Counted from the first letter of the stretch, positions 1 through 50,339 are shown. The stretch is DNA of 55,000 nt from Stramonita haemastoma (GCA_030674155.1 CM060327.1:26053410-26108409); one strand, 5' to 3'. Numbers and translations: made by a program. Notes: generated by a model not told the origin, from the letters alone.

Positions 1-240
1 CAGCTTCTCTAGGGGGCCAGCATATTTTGGGTGGCGCCCACCTCCTCTCTTCTCTATCTCGCTGCTTTACCTTCCCTGACCCTAAAGAGGGCATGTAACC
101 ATTTGCAGCTGGGTGAGCTGGGGGACTGTACTGAAGCCAAGGCGCGCGAGCGGTCACCCATCCACGAGGTAATTGAGCTTGACCCTGCCTAACCTTAGCT
201 TGGGGAAAGCGAGTGCTCTGACCACAGAGATGTTATATAA
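1..240 (-). repeat. SINE with tRNA/5S-like head (truncated by window start)
   Basis: Reverse-oriented copy of the family seen at 41859-42153 and 44588-44878. The 5S-like box (GGTCACCCATCCA on this strand) lies at about 150-166. The tRNA-like box A end is near 205-230 and is partly eroded. Confidence 0.7.
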
Positions 241-1055
241 TATCGGGTTCCCTAACTACAAGGGAGGGGAAAAAATTGATAAAAACTAACCACACACACA
301 CGTAAAGAAACGACACAAAACACGTACTTGATAACTTCAGAAATGACAAATATAACTTAAAATGTGTTTCCCAATGGAAACCTCTCTCACCAACAGATCA
401 AGCAATTAAAATCATGAAGATATCAACCTGTCTTCTGAGTCCTCTGACAGAGGATCTGGCCTGAATTGAAATAAAGCTTGCGCACTTGTACATCTTGGAT
501 CTTTAAGCCCCAGATCATACTGTGTTTTGGGTGTTGTTGTTTTGGTTACTATTATTAAGGCATGATCATCAATGGAAATGAAGATGATGTCATGATGCTG
601 CTGTGAAAGTGCACCTGCTTTGAGACAATTTGACAGGGTTGTACTCTGCGTTTACTATCATAATATATCCCGGCATCAACCAGGCCCGGAGAATACAGAT
701 ACCTGCAGTGTTGGTCAGGTAATTTGAGCAACAGTCTCAAATTCGCATCCTATTGTTCTATTATTATGGATGGATCGGGTTTTTCAAGCACACGTGCGCA
801 AACCAATGCTACGTTTGGAGACTTTATGCAACAGTGCATTTTTTATAGAGACTGGAGACCAAAAGGAACGCTTTTCAATACTGTTTTCTTCTTTTTTTTT
901 CTAACCAGTTGAGAAAGTGTTGTCATCATAAATTATCTCTGCGGTTTTACAGCTTGATCAGCAGTGGAGACAACTGCAGCCTTCACGTCATATCTTTAAT
1001 CCTTCAAATGGCTACCTCCCCTTAAAACTTTTTTTTTCGGGGGACGTCATTTTTC

Positions 1056-1128
<73 letters not shown>

Positions 1129-1434
1129 GTCGTGTGCGTGCGTGCGAGCGAGCGCGCGTGTGTGCGTGCGTATTTGCTTGCTTGCTCTTGCAGGAAATTT
1201 AGACAAAAGAAGGTTTGTCATCACTCTTGATTTGTTGTCTGAGGAAAGCTCTGTGATATAATGTTTGTCTTCAAAAAAAAAAAATCAACTCTATCTCTGT
1301 ACTGATTAAGATTCTTCGAAATATCTATGTCCTAAACCAACACCCTTTAATTTTTATGTCACAGTGAAGACAGTCACAAGGAATAAAAATAAAGAATGGG
1401 ACTAAAGCTGGAGTGGTTATATCTGCAAAGTGGG
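241..1434. other. 5' flank, no gene seen; (TG)n at 1058-1130
   Basis: AT-rich non-coding DNA. Nothing resembling a protein was recognised. It holds a (TG)n tract at 1058-1130 passing into GC/GT-rich sequence. Confidence 0.6.
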
Positions 1435-1735
1435 GGGGGGGGGGCAGGATAACCTAGTGGTTAGAGTCTTGCGCTCGTGATCTGGCATCCTGGGATTGAG
1501 CAAACCACTACTGAAGTACCTGCTTGAAGGGGTTTTCTCTCGGAGTTAACATCAGTACCAACTCTACACCATTTGGTTGAGACAATAAACTGAGGCCGGT
1601 GTGGCGAACGCATGCAGAACAACTTATGCACATGTTAAAAACCGTTTACTTTTTGGGAGAGTAGGCAATTTCGTACCAGTGGGAACGGATCACAAATCTT
1701 TTTAAAACATGCACACATGTGTGTCTTGTTTAGAC
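1435..1735 (+). repeat. tRNA-derived SINE (family A), diverged
   Basis: Starts GGCAGGATAACCTAGTGGTTAGAG, a box A-like tRNA start shared with the copy at 46361. The body carries GGAGTTAACATCAGT, ...AGAGTAGGCA... and CCAGTGGGAACGGAT, matching other copies. Box B is degraded. Confidence 0.7.
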
Positions 1736-1744
1736 ACAAACTCC

Positions 1745-1865
1745 AAAGCCAGAATGCAGCTGTCTCAATATGCTGGCCCCTAAAGAAGCTGAGGTCTCTG
1801 ATGTCTCGCTCCTCCACGACCACATAGGTTATGGGACACCTTTGCCTTTTTTACCTTTTACCTTT
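1745..1865 (+). repeat. 3' fragment of the tRNA/5S-head SINE
   Basis: Contains CTCAATATGCTGGCCCCTA followed by AGAAGCTGAGGTCTCTGATG and the GGTTATGGGACACCTTTGCC tail. This is the 3' half of the family seen complete at 41859-42153. Confidence 0.65.
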
Positions 1866-2757
1866 TACCATCACCAACAGCTGTTGACCAAGGTCAATAT
1901 TCAGCTTGAAGCAATAGTCCCCAGTTAACTAAAAACAAACAAACAAACAAAAAACAACAACAAACCAGTAACAGTGCATAATAAATTAGGAAAACACCCT
2001 CTATGCAATCACTCTTTTAGAAAAAAATTGGGGGGCAAAAGAGAGTATAAAGCAACGTGTTAACATACAATCTGGTTTAAAAGCATGTCACTCCTCATCT
2101 CCCCAAAGTCCAAGAATGCGGCCAGCCAAAAATAATGGTGGGCAAAAAACGGTCGCATACTAAAAAAAAATTAACTTTAGTGTCAGGCTTAGCATTTAAC
2201 TTCCAGCAATAACTGACAGAGGCTTTGTTTATTTCTTCTGGGCCCTGTGCTCAAGTCTGACGTTGAGGATGATATTATTGCGGGAAAAAAGTAGGCCCTA
2301 CTGTTTATATTGTTACTTTTTATGGCCAGCGTTTGAAAGTGCACATTGACTGAGGTTTTGGTGTGTTTTTTTCGTTCCAAGGCTCTATATAGATTGAGGT
2401 TTGCCAATGGTAAGATGAGGAAACTCGTGTTGGTTACAAGCTTTGGATCTGTATAAGATCAATAAACAGAAATAAAAAAAACATTTATCGCAGAGAGTAA
2501 TAAAATTAAATTTTAAAGATTGGTCACACATACACACACGCACGCGCGCGCACACGCACACGCAAGCACGTAAGCTACGCATGCACACACATAACTCCCA
2601 CCCCACCCCAACCTGGCGCGTGTGCGCACCTGCACGCACACATAGAACATGTAGGCACGCGCGCACGCTCACGCAAGAGGCATGCACACATACCAACACA
2701 TAAATGATTATAATCTGCCATACCATAAGAGATATATCAAACTTTATTTTATTTTAT
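1866..2757. other. non-coding flank with mixed CA/CG repeat
   Basis: No gene seen. 2525-2700 is a CA/CG/GT-rich low-complexity tract that produces a Cys/Val-rich spurious reading frame. Confidence 0.5.
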
Positions 2758-3098
2758 TTATTTATTCTTTTATATCGAGGATGATGGAATAAGCACTCGT
2801 GTGCTTTTTTACGTTCAAGTCCCCGTGTGTGTGCAGTTTTGTAAATCTTGTCATCTATTCCCACCAGCGCACAATGAGCTACTCTTACGAAAAGCGGAAC
2901 AGGATTTGACGTGTGCACAAGATGTTCTGCGCGCGTTCGCACATAGGGCCTCGGTTTATTGTCTCATCCGAAGGACTTTTGGGGAGAGTATGGTCAGCTC
3001 TGATGTTGACTCCAGGGGAAAAATCCCCTCGAACAGGACTCGAACCCGAGTCGTCAAATTGCGAGCGCAATGTTCTGACCACTTGGCTATAACGTCCC
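2758..3098 (-). repeat. tRNA-derived SINE (family A), near full length
   Basis: Reverse copy: the tail TTTATATCGAGGATGATGGAA lies at the low-coordinate end. The box B-like GACTCGAACCCGAGT is at about 3037-3052, and the box A end ACCACTTGGCTATAACGTCC at 3078-3098. Confidence 0.8.
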
Positions 3099-3429
3099 CC
3101 TGTTAGGCATCCGTCAGTGTTGGAAGACTATGGCGTTGCGCTCTAGATTCCAGAGCGCCAGGCCTGGGTAAGTAAGTGTGGAGGGCAATCTGTTACCCAC
3201 GCAGCAGACACCCCACCCTCCCAACCCCGCTCCAAGTCGCTGAAATGGTCCATTAGAAAGGCAATTGGCGGTATGGTTCCTGTGCCGTCGCAGGAGCCAC
3301 CAGAAAGTTGCCATAATACCTGCAGCCCCGAACCGCCCTGGGGACTCCAACTGCCCGATTTTTCCCCAGGGATGGTGTCTTAACACACCTGTGTGCATGC
3401 TGGGTTTTTTGTTGTTGTTTTTTTTTGTC
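3099..3429. repeat. unclassified GC-rich insertion between SINE pieces
   Basis: About 330 bp of GC-rich sequence lying between one complete and one partial family A copy. It has no protein similarity that I recognise. Possibly another short interspersed or DNA-transposon derivative. Confidence 0.35.
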
Positions 3430-3552
3430 ATCGGCTCCTACCGGCACCCGATGGCCTGCTCTTTTGAAAGGTGGAACGGGTTTTTAACGTGTGAGCAAGA
3501 TGTTCTGCGTGTGTTCGCACACGAGGCCTGGGTTTATAGTCTCATCCGAATG
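3430..3552 (-). repeat. partial family A SINE
   Basis: Reverse central segment (CATCGGCTCCTACCGGCACC, GATGTTCTGCGTGTGTTCGC) without head or tail. Confidence 0.6.
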
Positions 3553-3699
3553 AATAAAGAAGAGGAAGAAGTAGAAGAACGAAGAATACATGGAATGTAT
3601 ATAGCGCTACCTCTTGCAAAAACAAATTATAGGCCTGATGCACAATATTACTCTAAACACATTGCACTCAGGAAAAGAAATGTACACCCACTTTGCTGC

Positions 3700-3701
3700 A
3701 A

Positions 3702-3771
<70 letters not shown>

Positions 3772-4555
3772 GACACGAAAGATTTCTTCGTGGTGTAAGT
3801 TATTTTGTGGGTTTCTTTAATTAACTCCCCTGAAACGGCGGTCCTTTATGAATTTTAGTAAGAACAAAGAAGACAACAGCGTTCTTGCTAAGGGAGGGAA
3901 TTCAAAGCACGGGGCGACAATCCTTTATGAATTTTGGTAGTTTTCAAGAAGGCAACAGTGTTTTTCGTGGTCAGGGGAGGGAATTCTAGGCGTCAAGCAT
4001 TAGCGCAACATGGACCAGGCAAAATAAGATAAACGAAAGGTAATTTGTAATTTTAATATTTTTTCCTAACATGCTTTTGAAAAAAATCGTTGATTGTAGA
4101 TATTCTCTGTTCGGCATAATAGATTATTGCTACCTTCATCCCGATACAAATGAAACGAGAGTGAGAGAAGGCCTTGTAAGTACATATCTCGCACACCCTG
4201 CATGGAAATCTCTCAAAGGGACAGCAGGTCATATAAATGAGCGTTAAGGCAGCACTTGTCTTCAGGCTGTTGACAATTTAATTTTATTTTTCTCAGGAAA
4301 TGTGTGTGTTTCTTGTCTTTCTTTCTTTTTTCTTTTTTTTCTTTTTTTAAAGAAGGAGATAACGTGTACCTGCAGTGACCTGTTCGTTTACTTACGGCTT
4401 GTTCCTTTATCTTACTGATTGTCAGACTGTTGTTTTGTAGTTGTGCTTTTTGCGAAGGCGTTCCTTCTTGAATAGTTGATAGTCCCTAATCAGGGCAAGG
4501 GCCAGAGGAAAATAATTTTATGCGAATGCCTTATCTATAACCCTTGGAAAAATAA

Positions 4556-4638
<83 letters not shown>

Positions 4639-5072
4639 TCTTCTTCTTCTTCTTCTTCTTCTTCTTCCCTTTTATCAAAATGTTATGATTTGAATGACTT
4701 ATTTTGTTATAGATGGTGGTGGATCGATGTTTTCAGTCGTTTACCTCATTATATTCTCATGTTTGGTCTTTATGGCGCTTTTTTAAAAGACCAAAAGCAT
4801 CATTTGATTCTTACTTATTTTCGTGTCTGAATGCGTGCCTTTAAAAAAAATATTATTACCTTATTAATGTATTTCTTTCTTATTTCGTGTCTGTTGTTTG
4901 CTACTTGGTATGGTTTCTTGCTCTTGGTATTTGGATCATTATTATTGTTGGTGTTTACTTAGGTTTTTTTGTTGTTTTTTTATCTTGATGTATCCCTGAT
5001 AAGGGCGGGGACTGGATGTAAAAAAGCACACGAGTGCTTATTCATTATCCTCGAATAAAAGAATTTGCCTTG

Positions 5073-5129
<57 letters not shown>

Positions 5130-5130
5130 T
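3700..5130. repeat. three (CT)n microsatellites and SINE/LINE tails
   Basis: (CT)n at 3705-3768, (CT)n plus (TTC)n at 4559-4668, and (CT)n at 5074-5127. The stretches 4481-4557 and 4990-5060 resemble the 3' tail shared by family A SINEs and the copy at 48476 (aatcagggcaagggc... then AATAAAG), suggesting a common LINE-type 3' end. No gene seen. Confidence 0.6.
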
Positions 5131-5521
5131 TATTCACGCACGATGGTTGTTGCTATGCCGTCGTGTCGTAGCATCCTGCATAATTGCATTTCACACAATT
5201 GCATTGCACTACAGATGCGTTGTTGTCTGTTTGGTAGCATCATGCATAATTGCATTTCATGGTTTAAGATTTTCTTTGCCAGCCCTGCAATATAAATCGT
5301 TGTTTTTGTTTGTTTTTATAAGCTATCAAGAAAACAACCTGATTAACACAGTAGTAAGACATTGCCTTATGGATTCGAAACTACCATTGCATAGGCTAGC
5401 TTATCAAAGGGCAGCTCTGCTTGGTTGCAGAAAAATTGTGCGACTTCCTGTAGGTCGACGCTAGCCTACGTTTTGTTTCTCTTAGACGAAAAGGAGTTGC
5501 GAACCATAATAACGTGCCAAG

Positions 5522-40554
<35,033 letters not shown>

Positions 40555-40990
40555 CACTCAGGCAAGACAGGATAGCCTGGTGATTACAGTGTTGTGATCT
40601 GATGGCCCAGGTGTAAACCACCTCTGAGATGCCTGTTCAAGGAAATTTTGCACCCTGGAGATAACAGTGCATACTCCACACCCATGAAAATCCTCCAGAT
40701 GAGACTGAAAGCCAAGGTCCTGTATACAAACACACAGGGACTGGATGTAAAAAGCACATGAGAGCTTATTCCATTTTCCTATATATATATATAAAAAAAC
40801 ATTTTTTTAAAATGCAGAGCATCTTGCGCACATGTCAAAACCTGTTCCACCTTTTTGGAAGAATAGACCATTGTGCCAGTGGGAACGGATGACAAAATTT
40901 ACAAAACCGCATGCACACAGGGACTGGATGTCAAACACATGAATGCTTATTCTGTTATCCTTGAAATAAAAGATTTCTTTTAATGCACGC
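40555..40990 (+). repeat. two family A SINE copies in tandem
   Basis: The first, about 40560-40790, starts AGACAGGATAGCCTGGTGAT and keeps the tail GACTGGATGTAAAAAGCACA. The second is a 3' half at 40815-40985 with CAGTGGGAACGGATGACAAA and a CCTTGAAATAAAAG tail. Confidence 0.7.
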
Positions 40991-41858
40991 GTGCACACAC
41001 ACACACACACACACACAAGGGTGACAGAATCCAGTAAATATTTTCTCTCTCTCTTCTTTCTCTCTTTATCTAAGCCCATGAAAAAAAGCTAGTTTGAGAC
41101 ATATCAATATAGAAAGCATGAAAACAGCAATAAAATACATTGTCTGGTGAAGAAAAGTCTACACTTTTGCAGTTTAGTAGGAAGTTATAGTGCTCATTTA
41201 ACAATAGATTAATCATGTCAATTCTAAGTGGACTCACCAGAAGGCATTGTATAGCAAGAAAACAAACAGGCCTGAGGCCATGTTCAGTGCAAAAAACCAC
41301 CTCAGAACAAGTCACTCTGCCATTTGTGGCGCTCCACCACGAAATGAGTCGCTTACCACATTACTCAATTTTGCGCTAGGAGCCTTTAAAGGCAGGTGGG
41401 GGTCAAGTTGTCAATTTTGTGATTTTGATTGATTATTAAACTAGATCTGTTGATTTATCTTATAATGAAATATCAAGGTATAATTTTTATTCCTTTTGCT
41501 TTTAAATGTGTTTTGAAAATACCAAAGCACTCATTCTGACAACCTGTTACTAAAATAAACTTGCTCGTTTCTCATTTTGTCACATCCTGCAGTCTATCAT
41601 TTCAATTTGTAATAATGTTGCACAGAATTGTCCGATTTTCAATCTTTTTTTTGTATATGATAGCCTCTTTATTGTACATTAATAACATGTCAATAACTTA
41701 AAATTGACCTCATGTGCACTCCGTCTCATTATGTGGTGGAGCGTCACATTTTTCATTCCTGTTTTCTTTGACTATTTTTCACTGAAAGACATGGGAATGA
41801 GGCAAAAGGATTGCTGTTCAGTAATTAGTCAAGAAATCCACACTTTTACAACATTCAG

Positions 41859-42153
41859 GGGACAGGATAGCTAAGTGGTCAGAGCACTCACTTTCCCCAA
41901 GTCAAATTAAGCAGTGTCGAGCGTGGTTACCAGTTGGATGGGTGACTATTTGCACGCCTTGGCTTCAGTACAATCCCCCCAATTCACCCAGCTGTAAATG
42001 GGTACCTGCCCTCTTTAGGGTCAGGGAAGGTAAAGCAGTGAGGGAGAGGAGATGGGCGCTGCCCTCAATATGCTGGCCCCTAGAGAAGCTGAGTTCTCTG
42101 AGGCCTCGCTCCACTACGACCACCGAGGTTATGGGACACCTTTACCTTACCTT
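41859..42153 (+). repeat. SINE with tRNA box A plus 5S rRNA-like segment
   Basis: A box A-like GGATAGCTAAGTGGTCAGAG at the start, then TTAAGCAG...CGAGCGTGGTTACCAG (41907 on) and TTGGATGGGTGAC (to about 41947), resembling the internal promoter part of 5S rRNA. The 3' part ends GGTTATGGGACACCTTTACC. Confidence 0.75.
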
Positions 42154-42638
42154 TACCTACAACATTCAGGTGCCTTATATTGTTATTTCCTAACCTATAT
42201 CCCCGTCACCTATGAAGTATGTTTTACTGTTGTGGGCAAGCCTGTCCATTTCAGCAGTAAAGCAGCATTATTAGAAGACCGGAGAGCTATCCTGGAACCC
42301 AACTTTTGAGTGATTACCCACCATGCAGCAGTCCACTTTCTCTGAAGGGTTGGTCCCTTCTCTTAAAACTCTATATTTACAGTGGTTGATGCCTACAAAA
42401 TCTGCTGACCCGGGTTCGAATCCCATTCAAGTGGAAATTTTTCCCTGGTGGGAACATCAGTGCCAACTCCACTCCCCCTAGAAGTACTCTGGATGAGAGA
42501 TAAACTGAGGTCCCATGTGCGATAAAAAATATTTAAAAAAATAGAAAAACACATAAATTATATACATGTACATATGTATATGTGTGTGTATGTGTATATA
42601 TATATAGAGAGAGAGAGAGATACAGATATACAGATATA
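42154..42638. other. intergenic, family A SINE fragment at ~42390-42520
   Basis: The fragment keeps box B-like GGTTCGAATCCCATT and the GGGAACATCAGTGCCAACTC body. The rest is AT-rich with TA/GA repeats. Confidence 0.5.
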
Positions 42639-44360
<1,722 letters not shown>

Positions 44361-44587
44361 AATATTTAAGATTGGATGTGATGTGTGGTGCTATTTAGCT
44401 CCTGTAGTACGATCAATGATGGAGGCAACTTGTGCCTGTCTGGTATTCTACCAAAAAATAAAACAAAGCATAACAAATACATACCACGGCCACATCTGTA
44501 TATTTGTTTAACACACATCAAAACGCTGCCTTCATCTACAAAAATGATTTATTTTATCAGGTGTTATGTCTCATGTTTAAAAGGTAA

Positions 44588-44878
44588 AGATGTCCCATAA
44601 CCTACGTGGTCGTAGGGGAGTGAGGCATCAAAGACCTCAGCTTCTCTAGGGCCCAGCATATTGAAGGCTGCACCCATCTCCTCTCCCTCGCTGTTTTACC
44701 TTCCCTGACCCTAAAGAGGGTAGGTACCCATTGACAGCTGGGTGAACTGGGGGACCGTACTGAAGCCAAGGTACCCGGTCACCCATCCACTTGGTAACCA
44801 CGCTGGATACTGCTTAACCTTGGCTGGTAGAAAGAGAGTGCTCTGACCACTGAGCTACCCTGTCCCCTGCTAAAACCT
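44588..44878 (-). repeat. tRNA/5S-head SINE, reverse copy
   Basis: Best-preserved 5S-like box: its complement reads AAGTGGATGGGTGACCGGGT. The box A end at 44850-44870 (TGACCACTGAGCTACCCTGT) is tRNA-like. Confidence 0.78.
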
Positions 44879-45780
44879 CTACCAGTAGGCCTACATATAC
44901 CGTAGTAAGGGGGGAGGTAGGCGAAGTCCCGTGGTGAATTACTGTAAATTTGACTATACCTTGTTTTGTGATATGTATTAGGTTTTTGAACGGATTTAAA
45001 ATCTTTTTTATGTCTTTGTTTGAAATCCGTCGGAGGCCAAGTTGGCAATGTTGGGCAACTCTTGATATAAAGCATTATTTATCCCTACCCTACACACTTT
45101 TCTGGCATCGCTGCGGCGTTCTAAATTTAGCTGACCAGCTTCTGAGAAGACGTCCCACTATAGCTAGGGAAGCGGCTTCTATGAACAGTGTGCCAGCTGC
45201 ATGCCAGGCGCGCTGCGGCCTTATTTTCACCCCTGTGAAATGGAATAGGCTAGCTCACAGCCCAGGCGGACCAGCGTTTGGTTTGTACGCGCGCTTTACG
45301 TTGACTAACATGTACAATAGGCCTAATTGGCACTTTTCATCGTATTTTTTTTATGAAGTACAATCCTAGGTTATTAAAAATGCACACCATTTCATGGAAC
45401 ATTCATGGCAGATTGACTGTGTGAGTGGATGTGCCTTGGAAAGCTCTTCGTCCAAAGAACAATTTGTTCTTCCACCCAGAAAGTTTTGTGTTAACTGATA
45501 ATTCTAGGACACGTATGGCACCTCATCAGCTAGCCAGTAGCCTTAAAGCTCACATACAACACGAGGATGTTCGGGTGCCAGGCAAGAGGAAGACCAAGGA
45601 AGACCTGGATCGAGGGTGTGAAAGAAACACTGAAGACCGACAACATTCCACCCATCCAGGCCTTCAAACTTGCTGCAGACAGAAAGCTCTTTCGCCCCTC
45701 GATGCGCTAGAGTTACAAGGGGACGAAGTAATTAAAGTAGGCCTAAGTAAAGTAAGTCAGAAAAGATAGGATAAGGCTAG
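44879..45780. other. intergenic, no gene recognised
   Basis: Unique-looking sequence. A short stretch at 45580-45640 (GGAAGACCAAGGAAGACCTG, then GAAAGAAACACTGAAGACCG) could be a remnant of a retrotransposon 3' coding end, but no full domain is readable. Confidence 0.35.
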
Positions 45781-45783
45781 AAT

Positions 45784-46245
<462 letters not shown>

Positions 46246-46360
46246 AGATTTTTCCGTCAGTTGCAAAAAATGTTCATTGGGAAATGACATGTATGATTTC
46301 AATAGTGGATTTGAGGGGTCATTGTTTATCCACAGTTTATTTCAGTGGTGGATTTCCCAA

Positions 46361-47040
46361 GTGGGACGGGATAGCCTAGTGGTCAGAACATAGTGGTCAG
46401 AACATTGCGCTGGCAATTTGAAGACCAGGGTTCGAATCCGGTCGAGGAAATTTTCTTCCTGGAGTTAACATCAGTGCTGACTCCACTCTCCCCAAAAGTC
46501 CTTCGGATGAGACTTTAAACCGAGGCCCCGTGTGCGAACGCACGCAGAACATCTTGCGCACACGTTCAATCCTGTTCCACTTTTCGTAAGAGTAGGCCAT
46601 CGTGTGCCGGTGGGAACAGATGACAATATTTACAAAAACTGCATACACACGGGGACCGGATGAAAAAAAGCACATGTTGCTTATTCTGTTATCCTCGATA
46701 TAAAAGAATAAATAAATAAATAAATAAACATTGGCTCGCAATTTGACCACCCGGGTTTGATTCCCGTTCGAGGGGATTTTCCCCTGGAGTTCACATCAGT
46801 ACTGACTCCACTGCCCCCAAAAGTCCTTCGGATGAGATTTTAAACCGAGGCCCGTGTGCGAACGCACGCAGAACATCTTGTGCACACGTTAAATCCTGTC
46901 CCGTCGTAAGAGTAGGCCATTGTGTGCCGGTGGGGACATATTTACAAAACTGCATACACATGGGGACTAGATCTAGATGTAAAAAAATAAGCACACGAGT
47001 GGGTATTCCATTATCGTCGATGTAAAAGAATAAATAGATA
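46361..47040 (+). repeat. two family A SINE copies, head to tail
   Basis: The first (46361-46725) has box A GATAGCCTAGTGGTCAGA, box B GGTTCGAATCC and a (AAAT)n tail; its box A region carries an 18-bp duplication. The second (46727-47040) lacks the first half of its head. A reverse fragment follows at 47055-47125. Confidence 0.85.
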
Positions 47041-47125
47041 ATTAAATAGATAGATAATGGCCTACTCTTCCAAATAGGGGAACGAATTTTAACTTGTGTG
47101 CAAGATGTTCTACATGCGTTCATTT

Positions 47126-48560
47126 ATTGTGATTGATTAAACATCCCAGCTATTCCACTAATTTCTCCTTGCCTCCTCCCCCCCCCCCCCCCCTACACAC
47201 ACACACTTCCCATCTTGCTAATGTGTCCATACTCCCATTTTGTCCACCTTTACAATCTTGTGACGGAAGAGAGGGAGGGGGCACCCCCCCCCCCCCGAAA
47301 AAACAACCCCCCCCCCCCCCCCCCCCCACTGCCCTCACATCCTGTAGCAACATCAAGGTAAACACAGGTCACTTTAGAAACAAACAAAACAAACAAACTG
47401 GATTAGAACTTGGCACATTGTTGATCAGTCTGAATAATGAGAACACACATGGAGTTATCCCTCTTGGTCGCTTAACATGGCGCGCTCTTAGCAGGTGAGC
47501 ATGAGTTCAATGTTGGGGTTGACACCAGCTGACGGAGTAATTTGTGAATTTTAATTGTTAGGCTATAGTCTGCAGGTTTTTTAAAAAGTTTTTAGATGGC
47601 TGCACACATACTATCAGAAGGTAATTATTTTCAGTCGCCCTTTTTCATGGTATTGAATTTGAAAATTTCACAGGGCTACAATGACAATGGAAGACGTGGA
47701 CACTAGGCATTTACAAGCTTCTCGTTTCAAATTCCAGGCTTTTGTTTTTTAACGTGTCCTTTAACTTTCATCAGTTACATTTCCTTACTATGTATTAGCA
47801 AAATGTTTCTCGGCGAGATTTTCGAGTCCCAGGTTCATCAATGACATGGTGAGATTTTGGATATAGGAGTGTTTGCCAGCCAAATTCAAAGTGATATTCT
47901 TTTTTCAAATAAGCTATTAAATTAGCCCCATTCTGATTGTGAAGTTGTGATGCATTGTATAAATTTTGTTATGTTCTGAATTGAGATCATTTGGGATCAA
48001 ATTTATAACATCTCTCTCTCTCTCTCTCTGGACCAGCTGGGGTAGGGGGTGGTGGTTATTATTATTATTTTTTTTTTGGAGGGGGGCTGGTTTTTTTTTT
48101 TTCTCTCCTTTTCTTCATAATATTGTTTTAAAGTAAGAAATGTTCGCCATGTTTTAATGTGTATCTTTTTTGTTCAGGCTGCTCTCTTCTCTGCTGTCAC
48201 GTCTCAATCTTGATCTATTTGATTAATTATAACCTGTGTATCTCTTGACATGAATGTTCCGGTGGTTAGGGATTGTGTGTTTGTTGAATACATATTATCT
48301 CTTTTGTCTTAAACAAGTATTAATGTACCTTATGAGAATTATGTATTTGTTGAATGTATACTTATCTCCTTTTTACAATCTTGGTGATGTTTTTCCTTCT
48401 TGTTTTTGCTTTCTGCTTTATCTTTGCTTGACTTTTCTCCTGTCTTGGTAGGGTTCTTTTTCTTTTTTTTCTTTTTCCTTAATCAGGGCAAGGGCTGGAT
48501 GAAAAAAAGTGTGTAAATGCTTACTCGGTTACCCTTGAAAAATAAAGACTATTCATTCTT
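47126..48560. other. intergenic with poly-C tracts and a LINE/SINE tail
   Basis: Poly-C blocks at 47176-47193, 47284-47296 and 47310-47328; T/G runs near 48070-48105. A 3' tail at 48476-48550 resembles that at 4481-4557. No gene seen. Confidence 0.5.
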
Positions 48561-49795
48561 TCATTCTCTCTCTCTGCTTTTACAATTACAGTGCCATGTT
48601 AGTGACACACACGTTTATGTCTGTTAACAGACACTGGCTGGCTGTGATGGACCTTGTCACCAAAGGACACTAGGATGAAGGTGTCAGCACAACAGTCCTG
48701 CAGAGTTCAGGACATATTTACGGTATGTATTTCTTTCTTAGGATCTCTGTTGAGGTATGGAGAAGGGATGATAAAATAAAAATACTTTAGCACTGCTAAA
48801 GACTTGAAGGGCTTCTTGACTTGGTGTCTGGGACCAGAAGGTATGCTGGTCTTGGACTGTTGAATTGTGATACTTTTAATCCAATGCTTGTACAGTTGGT
48901 GCATGAGATTGCAAATGTTCAGGTTTTTCAAGGCTGAGCTACTGCAGAGACGACATATTTTTTTATATTAGTGAGTGGAGTCTACACAAAGTTAAGTAAA
49001 TTAAACCAAAATAAATCGAGTGCAATGCAAGGCAGTGCATTGCAAAAGACAGACGAAATAAAAATAAAAACGGTATAAATCAAAAAGGAAAATAAACCAA
49101 ACAATGGATTAAAAAAGGGAAACAGAACTGAAAATTGGAGAAAAAAAACCCCTAATAGAGCACTTGTGCAAAACTCAAAAGCCACTTCAAAACAGGAACA
49201 AGCAAAACAAAGCAAACAAACAAAAAAACTAAAAATGGAAAATTGAAAAGGGGGAGGGGGAAAAGAGACAAACTCTGCAAGGACTCCCCAGGTTTGTGGC
49301 TGTGTTCTGGTCCTGCATGTAAACAAAGCTCCAGGTCACCTTCAGGCTTTGAGTACATTGGAATTTGCCTGAAAACAGTTGTTGTGGGGTAAGTTTGGAA
49401 TGAGTGATGTGAGAACAACTGGACTGGTGCTTGGCAGATGATGAAATAATAAACATGTGAGATGAACTAAAAGGAACAATTAAAAATAGAAAAACCCATT
49501 AAAACAAAATGGGAAAAAAAAGAAAACCGAACATTACATATACTGAACTAAACATAATAAACTGAAATAAAATGAGACAACCCTAAACAAAAAATAAAAC
49601 CAAACAAAAAATCCCAAACCAATAACGGAAAAATCATCTTCATAAAATGCTCAATAATAAGAAAGAAAACTTAAACTAAAAGAACAACCCTCCACACCCC
49701 ACCCAAAATCCAAATCAGGCAAACCAAGTGCAAAACTCCTCATCTAAAGAATAAATAAACAAAACCAAACAGGGAAAAGGTCTTTCAGGAGATTG

Positions 49796-49845
49796 AAGGA
49801 CATTATCATCATCGTCATCATCATCATCATCATCATCATCATCGT
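49796..49845. repeat. (ATC)n microsatellite
   Basis: CATCATCGTCATCATCAT tract of about 45 bp. Confidence 0.85.
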
Positions 49846-50339
49846 CAGTCCCTTGACCAAGATGGTTATCCAGAGGGACAGAAGCATTACAGCTGGCAAC
49901 AGTTTGTTTACCAGGCTGGTCTGTATTCAGCCTTTCACAGCAGTACTAATATTTCTGGTTTGAAAGCTGGACCAGCAGCTTATTATGTATGTATATGTTT
50001 TTTTCTGAATAATGATCTCTTTTACCAGGAACTACATGAGGTTCGGACAGTTTCAGACAGGCCCAGCACCATCAGAAGCCTTCTTCATCACTTCAGCCAT
50101 AAGGTACAGATTACTCCTCTTTTTAATATCTTTCTGTCTTGTCTGATCTTTGTACATATCTGTAAGTTATCTAAACACTGTAGTTTCCATAAGGTACAGA
50201 TTAATCCTTTATATATATATATATCTTTCTGTCTCATCTGATCTTTGTGCATATGTGTAAGTTATTTAAATACTGTAGTTTTCAGATTGTTTTTATTCTG
50301 CCCCCTTTTGTCTGCGTGGTTTTTCTGTCATTGCAGGAT

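Noticed and set aside
1012..1261. Cys/Val- and Thr/His-rich reading frames across (GT)n/(CA)n
   Set aside because: Pure microsatellite translation on both strands; also at 7239-7571, 12166-12550, 39822-40266 and 45757-46379.
3265..5295. Frames with Leu-Ser repeats
   Set aside because: Products of (CT)n microsatellites and SINE pieces, no conserved sequence.
41900..41950. 5S rRNA gene
   Set aside because: Only an internal-promoter-like segment within a dispersed SINE; about 120-nt 5S structure absent.
49152..49456. Minus-strand Phe/Ser/Pro-rich frames
   Set aside because: A-rich low-complexity DNA on the + strand; no conserved motif or splice support.
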